Source: Flavobacteriales bacterium (GTDB lineage: Bacteria; Bacteroidota; Bacteroidia; Flavobacteriales_F; PHOS-HE28). Taken from it: a stretch of DNA of 64,000 nucleotides. The translations under genes and the position numbers were made by a program. Position 1 is the first letter of the stretch, and every line of letters begins with the position of its first letter. The notes under the pieces were generated by a model. That model saw only the letters and a program-made list of their open reading frames with translations. It did not search any database and was not told the origin of the DNA. Below are positions 28,878 to 36,162 of the stretch, one piece after another. The stretch covers positions 62,001 to 126,000 of the forward strand of contig JADJVC010000006.1 of assembly GCA_016710685.1 (NCBI GenBank). Direction: 5' to 3'.

Positions 28878-29237
28878 ATGCCGCACGTGATGCTCATTGA
28901 GGGCGATGCCCTGGTCCGCGCATTGATCGCTCACCGATTGATGGACCGCAACTGGCGCGTTACCGCGCTGAAGGATGCGCGTTACTTGGAGCAAATGCTG
29001 GCTGACGAACCCGCCGACCTCTTACTGATCGACCTCGGACTGCCCCATTCGGACGGCTTTTCCGTGGTGGAGCGACTGCGTGCGAAGGGTATAACCACCC
29101 CGGCCTTTATCATCACCGCTTACGAACTGCCACACATCAACGCCATGGCGCTGGGTGCCGGTGCGTCCGGTGTGATCCACAAGCCGTTCGATGAGGACGA
29201 ACTGATCGCCAAGGCCGAAGTGCTGCTGGCCGCGTAG
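28878..29237 (+). CDS. Stand-alone receiver (CheY-like) protein
   Basis: 119 residues, a receiver domain only. Phospho-acceptor Asp52 in LLIDLGLP, Thr80 and Lys102 (IHKPFDEDEL) are in place. The N-terminal acidic pair is split: MLIEGDALV puts Glu8 and Asp10 around a Gly, instead of two adjacent acids. No output domain, so it should act by protein contact. It is 67 nt after the glycosyltransferase gene. Confidence 0.85.
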   Translation: MPHVMLIEGDALVRALIAHRLMDRNWRVTALKDARYLEQMLADEPADLLLIDLGLPHSDGFSVVERLRAKGITTPAFIITAYELPHINAMALGAGASGVIHKPFDEDELIAKAEVLLAA

Positions 29238-29544
29238 TTCAAAAGGTTATACGCACCGTGCGCGGAGAAATGCCGCCCTCCTGAAAAGGCTGAACTGCAA
29301 GCTCGCTAGGGACACAACGATTTCAGCGACTTTAGTCGTCTTGACGTGTCCTGTATTCCGTGGCGAGCGTTGCGGTAGAGAGCCAATTGAACCGTGGTCG
29401 CGAAGCGGTCTCTTTGCGATTAATAAAACCGGTAACGTCCCTTTGTGTTCTTAGCGTCCCGGGCTCCCGAAGGGAAGCCTTCGTGGTTGATGGCCACAAG
29501 CAGCGTTTGGCTACTTTGCGGTGTCTTACCCGTAAAGATCGCCC
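29238..29544. other. Gene-free interval with one dispersed repeat
   Basis: 307 nt between the receiver gene and the T9SS cargo gene. It contains the reverse-oriented dispersed repeat at 29397-29460 and a TTTGGCTACTTTGCGG stretch near 29506 that weakly resembles a promoter. Nothing else was recognised. Confidence 0.5.
29397..29460 (-). repeat. Dispersed purine-rich intergenic repeat, copy 2 (reverse)
   Basis: On the minus strand it reads GGGACGCTAAGAACACAAAG, then AGGGACGTTACCGG, ending CGCAAAGAGACCGCTTCGCG. It is a diverged member of the ACCGCAGAGG-type family. Confidence 0.4.
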
Positions 29545-31239
29545 ATGGCCCATCGCTACGCTTGCCTCGCACTCCTCCTCCCCACACTCGCGATCGCCCA
29601 GCCACAACTCCCGGGCATGTATCCGCAGGACACCATTACGCGTGTATGCCCGGGCGATTCCTCCATTCACGTGTTGACATACCAAGGCTGGGAGGCCTAC
29701 CAAACCTTCGATGACCTGTGGGATGGTCCGCGGGACACCTCGGTGTGCATTGACTTGGCCCATGTAGAGGGCAGCTATGTCCAGTCCTACATCAACACCG
29801 ACCAGGTCGACGCTTCGCGGCCGGTTTTCGTCCGTTGGCTTTCAGACAGCGCTTCGGCCCTGCCGCTTACGCCCAATGACGAGTTCGCTCTGGACGCTTC
29901 CACGTACGCACCCAACGGCTTCGATGACACAAACACATGCCCCGGAGGTTTTTGCACCGGCGTGCAGGCCGCTGTGCGAATACCGCATTGGAGCGGGGAA
30001 GGCACGGATCTGCGCTGGTACCAATCAGCCTACAACGGCAATAGTTGGTTAAGCACGCCATTGCACCTGTGCATTCCCACGGAACATTTTCCGCAGAATG
30101 ACTTGGCCGAAGTGATCTACTCACTAAAATCTGCAACGGGGAATCCCGGCGAAAACCTACAGTTGTATAGCCCGGAACTCACGGATCTGGGGGCAAATGG
30201 CAACCTCGCGTTGCTCACACAAGACTTATTTGCCCAATATCAAACCGGACCCAGCAGCTACGAACTCAATCCCTACTTCTTCTTTGGCTTCAACTTTTTA
30301 GCCATGTATCCGGATACAACTTACCCGGAAATCAATAACATCCGCTACTTGGAGCTTTCGCCCAGCCCCAATACGCCCGATTCCCAGCAAGTCACCCTTA
30401 CCCTTAGCCCTGAAATCGGCCTGAATTTCCAGCCCTACACCGACCTGCGTGGCGGGCTAGTGGTCGGTAGCGATACGTTGCGCCATTCCATCAACGTGAT
30501 CAACAACGGCGCGGACCTATGCTTAACTTACATGTGGATTGACTTGGTTATTGGCCCCGGCGATCAATACACGCACCAGGCCGGACATGTGGACTTTGCC
30601 GGTGAGCGTTCTTGTATGCAATTTAAGCCTGATGCCACACTGGAGGTTGTATCGGGCACTACGTTTTACTACGGTGATGATGGCAGAGGCATGTTGGCCC
30701 TGAATGCGGGATGCCATGTGCAGTTGGATGCAAATGCTGAACTAAACATGCACGGCACAATGGTGCTCATGGCACCGACCAATGCCACACAAACAGAGGA
30801 TTTGCGCATTGTGCTGAAGGATGGCGCTAAACTCACTTTTGCACCCGGATCGCACATCATAAATGGCAGCGGTTTCGGCCAAGGCATGATGCTCGACATT
30901 CTTGTGGACGGCGGAAAATTGGACCTCTCCGGACTTTCCGGCCCGGACCGGTTGAAAGTGCGCGTAACTGAATTGCCCGCTACCGATGTGGCTCCAGTGC
31001 TGGTGCTCGGTAATCCAGTAGGGGAGGCGCTGAACATGGAGCTGGCCGTGCGCCAAAACGGCACCTGCAATGTGCATGCGCTGGATGCCGCAGGCCGCAC
31101 CGTGGCTAATGCCACCTTCCAACTTGTGGCGGGGCGCAACACCATTGGATTGCCTACCGCCAATTGGCTTCCGGGCACTTACTTGGTGGAACTGCGCGGC
31201 GCGGAATATCGGCAGGTGGTGCGCGTGGTGAAGCCCTAA
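29545..31239 (+). CDS. T9SS cargo protein with C-terminal sorting domain
   Basis: 564 residues. Sec signal peptide at the start (ACLALLLPTLAIAQ). The central part is beta-rich with the segment LRIVLKDGAKLTFAPGSHI that suggests a right-handed beta-helix. The last 85 or so residues form a type A sorting domain, with VLGNPVGEALNMEL, LDAAGRTV, and the end WLPGTYLVELRGAEYRQVVRVVKP (in part). It should be exported by Sec and then secreted or surface-attached by the type IX system. No catalytic domain was recognised. Confidence 0.82.
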   Translation: MAHRYACLALLLPTLAIAQPQLPGMYPQDTITRVCPGDSSIHVLTYQGWEAYQTFDDLWDGPRDTSVCIDLAHVEGSYVQSYINTDQVDASRPVFVRWLSDSASALPLTPNDEFALDASTYAPNGFDDTNTCPGGFCTGVQAAVRIPHWSGEGTDLRWYQSAYNGNSWLSTPLHLCIPTEHFPQNDLAEVIYSLKSATGNPGENLQLYSPELTDLGANGNLALLTQDLFAQYQTGPSSYELNPYFFFGFNFLAMYPDTTYPEINNIRYLELSPSPNTPDSQQVTLTLSPEIGLNFQPYTDLRGGLVVGSDTLRHSINVINNGADLCLTYMWIDLVIGPGDQYTHQAGHVDFAGERSCMQFKPDATLEVVSGTTFYYGDDGRGMLALNAGCHVQLDANAELNMHGTMVLMAPTNATQTEDLRIVLKDGAKLTFAPGSHIINGSGFGQGMMLDILVDGGKLDLSGLSGPDRLKVRVTELPATDVAPVLVLGNPVGEALNMELAVRQNGTCNVHALDAAGRTVANATFQLVAGRNTIGLPTANWLPGTYLVELRGAEYRQVVRVVKP

Positions 31240-31374
31240 TGCGAATGGGTTCAAGTTCTGTTTCCTTACGGAAGCAAGTCCGGCCTAGTAATAGGAGCTC
31301 GCTACTCTTTTAACCGGGAATCGGGCAACAACAGGAGTTCTTTAGGCTCGAATGCGGGAGAGGAGATGCGCCCG

Positions 31375-32655
31375 CTACCCAAACAGCAACCGCACATAAA
31401 ACCCCGGGCGCTTCAGTTTTTCCCGCATGTCCAAGTCATTGAACATGCAACTGATGGTGTCCGCCAACTCCGGGTTGCGTGCCGCTTTGTTCACCACGAA
31501 GTTGAACAGCCACGGATGATCGGCGAGCTGCTGCAGGCGCGTGCTGATGGCGAGCTCTTTGCCTAGGCGCTTCCATACTCGCGTGTCGTATTCGCGGAGC
31601 GCGCCATGGGTTATCGGTACATCCTTGGCGGCGGCTTGCAAGGCTTCTGAGGCCACGTTGGCAGCATGTACGCCGCTTATCATGGCGTGGCTGATGCCTT
31701 CGCCCGTGAACGGGTCAATGAGGTGCGCGGCATCGCCAATGAGCATGTAGCCATCCCCGCTGATGGGCCACCGCTTGCTCGCCAGTGGCAAGCCCATGCC
31801 TTGGACCGGTCCTTCGGCCTTGGCGTTCGCGAAGCGTTCGCGCAGTTGCGGGTGCTCCGTAATCAATTGGTTCAACAATTTCTTCAGATCCACGCGGCGC
31901 TTTTTCACCATGTCGGTGCGTAGGCCCAGCCCCACGTTGGCCCGGCCATTGGGCAAGGGGAAGATCCACAAATAGCCCGGCAGCAGGTCTTTCAGGAAGA
32001 TCAGCTCGATGAAGCCTTGCATGTCCAAACCCGTAACGCCGCTGTAGTAGGCGCGCACGCCGGCGCAGTGGTGGCGCGGCTCCATGGGCAACCCGGCGAT
32101 CTGCCGTGCGAAATGCGAATTCGCGCCGGAAGCATCCAACACGAGCCTTGCATCGATCGCGGTGTTTTCCGCCCCGCCCAATGCGATGGACCAACCCGAG
32201 GGCGTGCGCCGGAATTCCTTGGCGGTCGCGCCTTCCAGCACGTGTGTGTGGCCGTCGCGCTTTACGGCCTGAAGCATGAAGTGGTCAAAATCCAGTCGAG
32301 GAAGAATGGCGCCGGGTGCTTCGCCCATGCCCGTTTCCCGGCTGAAAGGCACGCGCAACGAACGGCCACTGGGCGCGGTGAAGGTGACACCCCAGCTCGG
32401 TTCCAAGCCGGTCATTTTCCGCAGTTCCACGGCCAGCGCGGGGTCCAAGCGTTCCAGCGTGCGCATCACTTTGCCACTGAGCGCATCACCGCAAGTTTTG
32501 TCGCGTGGAAAGACGGCCTTATCCACGAGCACCGTGCTCACGCCATGTCGCGCAAGTTGCAACGCCGCCGCACAGCCCCCGGGACCAGCGCCTGCAATGC
32601 AAACATCCGCAGTCAACAATGAAGCACTCCGCAACGCTGAACTATCTGTGTCCAT
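31375..32655 (-). CDS. Geranylgeranyl-reductase-family FAD oxidoreductase
   Basis: 426 residues. An N-terminal FAD Rossmann motif CIAGAGPGGCAAALQLA, the family motif PRDKTCGDALSG, and the second FAD motif GDAAHLIDPFTGEGISHAM. This is the geranylgeranyl-reductase/FixC group of flavoproteins, which reduce isoprenoid double bonds or hydroxylate aromatics; the substrate is not evident. It lies 50 nt downstream of pheS on the same strand and may be the last gene of the cyclophilin-pheS operon. Confidence 0.85.
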   Translation of the reverse strand: MDTDSSALRSASLLTADVCIAGAGPGGCAAALQLARHGVSTVLVDKAVFPRDKTCGDALSGKVMRTLERLDPALAVELRKMTGLEPSWGVTFTAPSGRSLRVPFSRETGMGEAPGAILPRLDFDHFMLQAVKRDGHTHVLEGATAKEFRRTPSGWSIALGGAENTAIDARLVLDASGANSHFARQIAGLPMEPRHHCAGVRAYYSGVTGLDMQGFIELIFLKDLLPGYLWIFPLPNGRANVGLGLRTDMVKKRRVDLKKLLNQLITEHPQLRERFANAKAEGPVQGMGLPLASKRWPISGDGYMLIGDAAHLIDPFTGEGISHAMISGVHAANVASEALQAAAKDVPITHGALREYDTRVWKRLGKELAISTRLQQLADHPWLFNFVVNKAARNPELADTISCMFNDLDMREKLKRPGFYVRLLFG

Positions 32656-32705
32656 TTGTGTGCCATCCGTGCTATCCAGAATTCATATTAGACCACCATC
32701 ACCGA

Positions 32706-33773
32706 TCAGCCGCGGAAGGCGCCGTCGGTGAATTGGTCCAGGAAGCGCACGTCGTTCTCCCAGTACAACCGCAAATCCGGCACGCGGTAAATGAGCTGTG
32801 CGATGCGCTCCACGCCCATGCCGAACGCGAAGCCGCTGTAAATATCCGGATCGATATTACAATTGCTGAGCACGGCGGGATCCACCATGCCGCAGCCCAT
32901 GATCTCCACCCAGCCGCTGTGCTTGCATACCGCGCAACCGCCGCCGCCGCAAATGGTGCAGCTCATGTCCACTTCGGCGCTCGGCTCGGTGAACGGGAAA
33001 TAGCTGGGCCGCAACCGGATCTTCACCTCGGGACCGAACAGGCTCTTGGCGAAATGGTCCAAGGTGCCCTTCAGCTCCGCGAAGCTCACGCCCTTATCCA
33101 CGTACAAGCCTTCCACTTGGTGGAACATGCAATGTGCTCGAGCGCTGATGGCCTCGTTTCGGTATACACGTCCGGGCGAAATGGTGCGGATGGGCGGCTT
33201 TCCGCTTTCCATAACCCGTACCTGCACGCTGCTGGTGTGGGTGCGCAAGGCGAGTGCCTCATTAGCGTTCTCGACTTCGCTCGAACAGCTAATCGGCCGC
33301 ACAAAAAACGTGTCCTGCATATCGCGTGCAGGATGGTCCGGCGGAAAATTCAACGCACCGAAATTGTGGTGGTCGTCCTCTACTTCAGGGCCTTGGCTCA
33401 CGGTGTACCCGATGCGGGTGAATACGTCCACGATGCGTTGCCGCACAATGCTGATGGGGTGCAGGCTGCCGGTGGATTCCGTCAAGGCAGGCCGGGTACC
33501 GTCGCCGGCTTCTTGTTGACTTGTGTTAGCTGTTCCTGCGCCTGCCTGCAGTTCTTCCCAGCGGTCCTTGGCGGAGTTTTTCAACTGGTTCAGCCGCTGG
33601 CCCCAAAGCTTTTTTTGCTCTACGGGCACTTGCTTCAGCTCGTCCAGCAAGCCGGTCACTTTGCCGTTGCGGCCCAGCATGTCCACGCGGAATGCTTCCA
33701 CGGCGTCGGCAGTGGTGGCTGCGGCATCCTTGATCTGGGCCTCTACGGCCGCTATGCGTTCTTCCAAGTTCAT
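32706..33773 (-). CDS. pheS: Phenylalanine-tRNA ligase alpha subunit
   Basis: 355 residues. An N-terminal coiled coil (about 1-90) is followed by the class II catalytic core: motif 1 region HPISIVRQRIVDVF, motif 2 region NFPPDHPARDMQDTFFV, RTHTSSVQVR and motif 3 GFAFGMGVERIAQL. PheS with PheT charges tRNA-Phe. A CxxC-rich loop CTICGGGGCAVCKHSG is present, as in many PheS proteins. Its ATG overlaps the stop of the upstream cyclophilin gene by 4 nt. pheT is not next to it. Confidence 0.95.
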   Translation of the reverse strand: MNLEERIAAVEAQIKDAAATTADAVEAFRVDMLGRNGKVTGLLDELKQVPVEQKKLWGQRLNQLKNSAKDRWEELQAGAGTANTSQQEAGDGTRPALTESTGSLHPISIVRQRIVDVFTRIGYTVSQGPEVEDDHHNFGALNFPPDHPARDMQDTFFVRPISCSSEVENANEALALRTHTSSVQVRVMESGKPPIRTISPGRVYRNEAISARAHCMFHQVEGLYVDKGVSFAELKGTLDHFAKSLFGPEVKIRLRPSYFPFTEPSAEVDMSCTICGGGGCAVCKHSGWVEIMGCGMVDPAVLSNCNIDPDIYSGFAFGMGVERIAQLIYRVPDLRLYWENDVRFLDQFTDGAFRG

Positions 33774-34477
33774 TCCATTACGCGCATCCAGATCCGCACA
33801 TCGGTGAGCGGCCTGTCGTATCCATCACAGGGCAAAGCGGCAATGCGGTCCAGCACTTCCATGCCTTCGACCACCTGCCCAAAAACGGTGTAGTTGCCAT
33901 CCAAATGCGGCGTTCCGCCTTGGGTCTCGTAAGTTTTCACATCCTCAGGAGAGTAGTGGACCTGCAGGCTGTCCGGCTTGGCTGTGTTCATCTGCTTTTC
34001 CAGTTTGGTCAAGTCGTCCGGAAACCATTTCCGCCCTTGCACCAAATAAAACTGACTGCCGTTGCTGCGCTTTTCGGGGTTGTCCTGATCGGGTTGCCGC
34101 ACAGCCGCCAATGCGCCCTTGCGGTGGATGAGTCCCGGCTTGATCTCCGCGGCCAAGGTGTAACCCGGACCCTCGTTGCCCAACACCGTGTTCGGACCGG
34201 CCTTTCGGCTTTCCGGGTCGCCGCCTTGGATCATGAAACCGGGGATGGCCTTGTGGAACAGCGTACTGTCGTAATAGACTTCGCGTACCAGTTTCAGGAA
34301 GTTGTCGCGGTGTATCGGCGTTTCATTGTAGAGCTCCACCACCATGCGCCCCGCGGTGGTGTTGATCTCCACCAGCGCCACCTTGTCAGCCACTTTTTCC
34401 TGCCCGGCAACAGCCACGGGCAAGGCCACGACCGTCGCTATGATCCAGCTTTTTAGGGGAACCAATTGCCCGCGCAT
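33770..34477 (-). CDS. Cyclophilin-type peptidyl-prolyl isomerase, exported
   Basis: 235 residues from the ATG at 34477; the frame runs further upstream but without a plausible signal. A Sec signal peptide (SWIIATVVALPVAVAGQ) precedes a cyclophilin domain with FHKAIPGFMIQGGDP, NGSQFYLVQG and VFGQVVEGMEVLD. It should catalyse proline isomerisation in the periplasm. The domain contains an insertion of about 30 residues (KWFPDDLTKLEKQM and around). It heads an operon with pheS (4-nt overlap). Confidence 0.9.
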   Translation of the reverse strand: MRGQLVPLKSWIIATVVALPVAVAGQEKVADKVALVEINTTAGRMVVELYNETPIHRDNFLKLVREVYYDSTLFHKAIPGFMIQGGDPESRKAGPNTVLGNEGPGYTLAAEIKPGLIHRKGALAAVRQPDQDNPEKRSNGSQFYLVQGRKWFPDDLTKLEKQMNTAKPDSLQVHYSPEDVKTYETQGGTPHLDGNYTVFGQVVEGMEVLDRIAALPCDGYDRPLTDVRIWMRVME

Positions 34478-34489
34478 GCCTGTTTTCCT

Positions 34490-34497
34490 TATTTTTG
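34490..34497 (+). promoter_or_regulatory. -7 box pointing at the small hypothetical gene
   Basis: TATTTTTG, exact match to TAnnTTTG on the plus strand. It lies between the divergent starts and implies a transcript starting near 34504. Confidence 0.35.
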
Positions 34498-34532
34498 GCT
34501 TCTTCACCTGTCCGCTCCGGCTTTCGGAACGG

Positions 34533-34817
34533 GTGGCCAAAAGTAACCAAGAGCAACGCCCCATTGGTGCGAGCGTGAAGTTGTACGCCAATCCGGTAGA
34601 CCCGCTGATGCCCGATTTCTCCCGCCTCACCAAGGAAGGTGTTACCGATGGTTCCGGCCAAGTGTTGTTCGATTATTCAGATTTCTACAAGCGCGGTCAA
34701 GCCGGGTTTGCCGTGCTGGACATCCATGCGGAAAAGGATTCATTGGCCGGCGACGGCATCATCCGCATTGAGGAAGAAGTGGCCAACGAAGAGTTGGTAG
34801 TGGTGGAGCCGATCTGA
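34533..34817 (+). CDS. Small beta-rich hypothetical protein, N-terminus uncertain
   Basis: 94 residues from a GTG at 34533. The core GASVKLYANPVDPLMPDFS, then GVTDGSGQVLFDYSDFY and AGFAVLDI, resembles the one-domain carboxypeptidase-regulatory/CNA-B-like beta sandwiches found in small Bacteroidota lipoproteins. Those usually have a signal peptide and a longer first strand. Here an in-frame ATG at 34476 gives a hydrophobic leader, but it overlaps the divergent cyclophilin start and has no good lipobox. A lost or shifted leader is possible. Function unknown. Confidence 0.5.
   Translation: MAKSNQEQRPIGASVKLYANPVDPLMPDFSRLTKEGVTDGSGQVLFDYSDFYKRGQAGFAVLDIHAEKDSLAGDGIIRIEEEVANEELVVVEPI
34538..34545 (-). 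promoter_or_regulatory. -7 box of the cyclophilin-pheS operon
   Basis: Minus-strand TACTTTTG, exact match to TAnnTTTG, about 60 nt upstream of the cyclophilin ATG. Confidence 0.35.
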
Positions 34818-34822
34818 GTATT

Positions 34823-34860
34823 CGACGCAGAGGAGGTTTAACCGCAGAGGACGCGGAGGA
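34823..34860 (+). repeat. Dispersed purine-rich intergenic repeat, copy 3
   Basis: CGACGCAGAGGAGGTTTAAC followed by CGCAGAGGACGCGGAGGA. TTGCGGT a few bases on can pair with ACCGCA, so the copy may fold into a hairpin. Same family as the copies at 20431, 42384 and elsewhere. Confidence 0.5.
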
Positions 34861-34884
34861 ATGCCGCCAATTGCGGTAGAAAAC

Positions 34885-35238
34885 CTAACCCGCTTTCTCT
34901 TTCACCTCCAGTTCAAAGTAGGCCAACGCCGCTTCCTTCATTAGCCGTTCTTGTTCCTCAGCATTCAATTCCGGCAGGTCGCGGACACGCTCGAAGTGCG
35001 GCCAGCCGTCGGCATCGCGGCCCAATTCCTTGTAATAGCCGTAGGGTAGCAGCAGCACCGAAATACCGACGTGCATCAGGTTCACCTTTTCGTCTTTCTT
35101 GAATACGCGGGCATGTTGCCCCAGCTCTTGCACACCGATGAGGAAGATGAGCCCATTGAGGTCCATGGGCATGCCAAAGCGCGCATCCATGCGCTTGAGC
35201 AGGTCGCGCCATTGTTTTTCAAAAGCGAGGTCGATCAT
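34885..35238 (-). CDS. Conserved hypothetical protein, about 117 residues
   Basis: Not assigned to a named family. The sequence is soluble, mostly helical, with a hydrophobic central segment (VNLMHVGISVLLLPYGYY) and acidic C-terminus. Its codon use and composition look like those of neighbouring genes, and the start ATG at 35238 is preceded by an A-rich stretch. Short proteins of this kind (LNGLIFLIGVQELG..) occur widely in Bacteroidota without known function. It sits alone between the small beta-rich protein and a T9SS cargo gene. Confidence 0.65.
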   Translation of the reverse strand: MIDLAFEKQWRDLLKRMDARFGMPMDLNGLIFLIGVQELGQHARVFKKDEKVNLMHVGISVLLLPYGYYKELGRDADGWPHFERVRDLPELNAEEQERLMKEAALAYFELEVKEKAG

Positions 35239-35278
35239 GGAAAGAACAAAAGAAGATGATGGGGAATGAAGGACGCGA

Positions 35279-36115
35279 TCACTGCTTGGTCAGTTTGCCG
35301 AAGTACGTGCGTTTGTCGCTCACGGCCCGCACGAAGTAAACCCCTGCCGGCAAAGCGCCAAGATCGATCCGGACCCGTTCACCCGGTAACGGGAAAACGC
35401 TGCGGACCACTTGGCCCAAGGGGTCCAGAAGTGTTACGCGAACGGGTTCGTTCCCGGTGCGGGGAAGTTCGAAAGTGATCTCGTTTTGAGCAGGATTGGG
35501 CGAAAGCTCAAGGCTGCCTACGGGCGATAATTCATGGATACCTGCAGGGCTGCCTTCACCGGCAAGTATCTCCGTTCCGGGAATCTGCTCGTAGCCATAG
35601 GATTTCACCCAAATGGAATCCGCATCACTGGAAACCGCTAACTCCACCCAGCCGTAATGCGCCAAACCATCACCAGCCATGAAGCGACAGCCCAAATAGC
35701 CCTCGTTGCCAAGCCAGTTTCCAATGTTGGTACTGAAGTGTTGTGCCAAGATCAATCCGTTTCCATCATCCGCCTGGAAGTCCGCGTTGAACGGTCCGAT
35801 GGCTTCTCCGGCATCCAAGACCTTTGGGGACAAGAAGCCGCTGAATGTGGCCAAGACACGCACGGAGTTGCCTGCGGGCAGCCGGACCTCCGCGCTGAAA
35901 CTGGAGGAATACGAGGCTTCCGCGATGGATACATCTGTTGTGCCATCGCCGTCCAGATCAATGTCCAAGGTCTCGTTGTGCAAGACCACGTCCGGGTCCA
36001 GATCGGTGTAGGTGACCTGTGCCGCAGCCTCATGATGCAGTAGGAACGCCGCGGCCATGCCGGAATAACCTAAGGCGGTCGCTAGGTTTCTGTGCGGCGT
36101 TTTTTTAGGACCCAT
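35279..36115 (-). CDS. T9SS cargo protein with C-terminal sorting domain
   Basis: 278 residues from the ATG at 36115, chosen because a perfect promoter box lies 21 nt upstream and the longer frame overlaps the next gene's C-terminus. Signal peptide LGYSGMAAAFLLHHEAAAQ. The middle, with DIDLDGDGTTDVSI, has a DxDxDG calcium-binding-like loop. The end is a type A sorting domain: ELSPNPAQNEITFELP, LLDPLGQVVRSV, LPAGVYFVRAVSDKRTYFGKLTKQ (in part). Predicted to be surface-exposed or secreted by the type IX system; no enzyme domain was recognised. Confidence 0.82.
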   Translation of the reverse strand: MGPKKTPHRNLATALGYSGMAAAFLLHHEAAAQVTYTDLDPDVVLHNETLDIDLDGDGTTDVSIAEASYSSSFSAEVRLPAGNSVRVLATFSGFLSPKVLDAGEAIGPFNADFQADDGNGLILAQHFSTNIGNWLGNEGYLGCRFMAGDGLAHYGWVELAVSSDADSIWVKSYGYEQIPGTEILAGEGSPAGIHELSPVGSLELSPNPAQNEITFELPRTGNEPVRVTLLDPLGQVVRSVFPLPGERVRIDLGALPAGVYFVRAVSDKRTYFGKLTKQ

Positions 36116-36135
36116 GGGAGTTGCGTTGGCTTCCC

Positions 36136-36143
36136 CAAAGATA
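36136..36143 (-). promoter_or_regulatory. -7 promoter box of the T9SS cargo gene
   Basis: Minus-strand TATCTTTG, exact match to TAnnTTTG, 21 nt upstream of the ATG at 36115. Confidence 0.5.
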
Positions 36144-36162
36144 AGGCGGGCTGCATTGTGGG

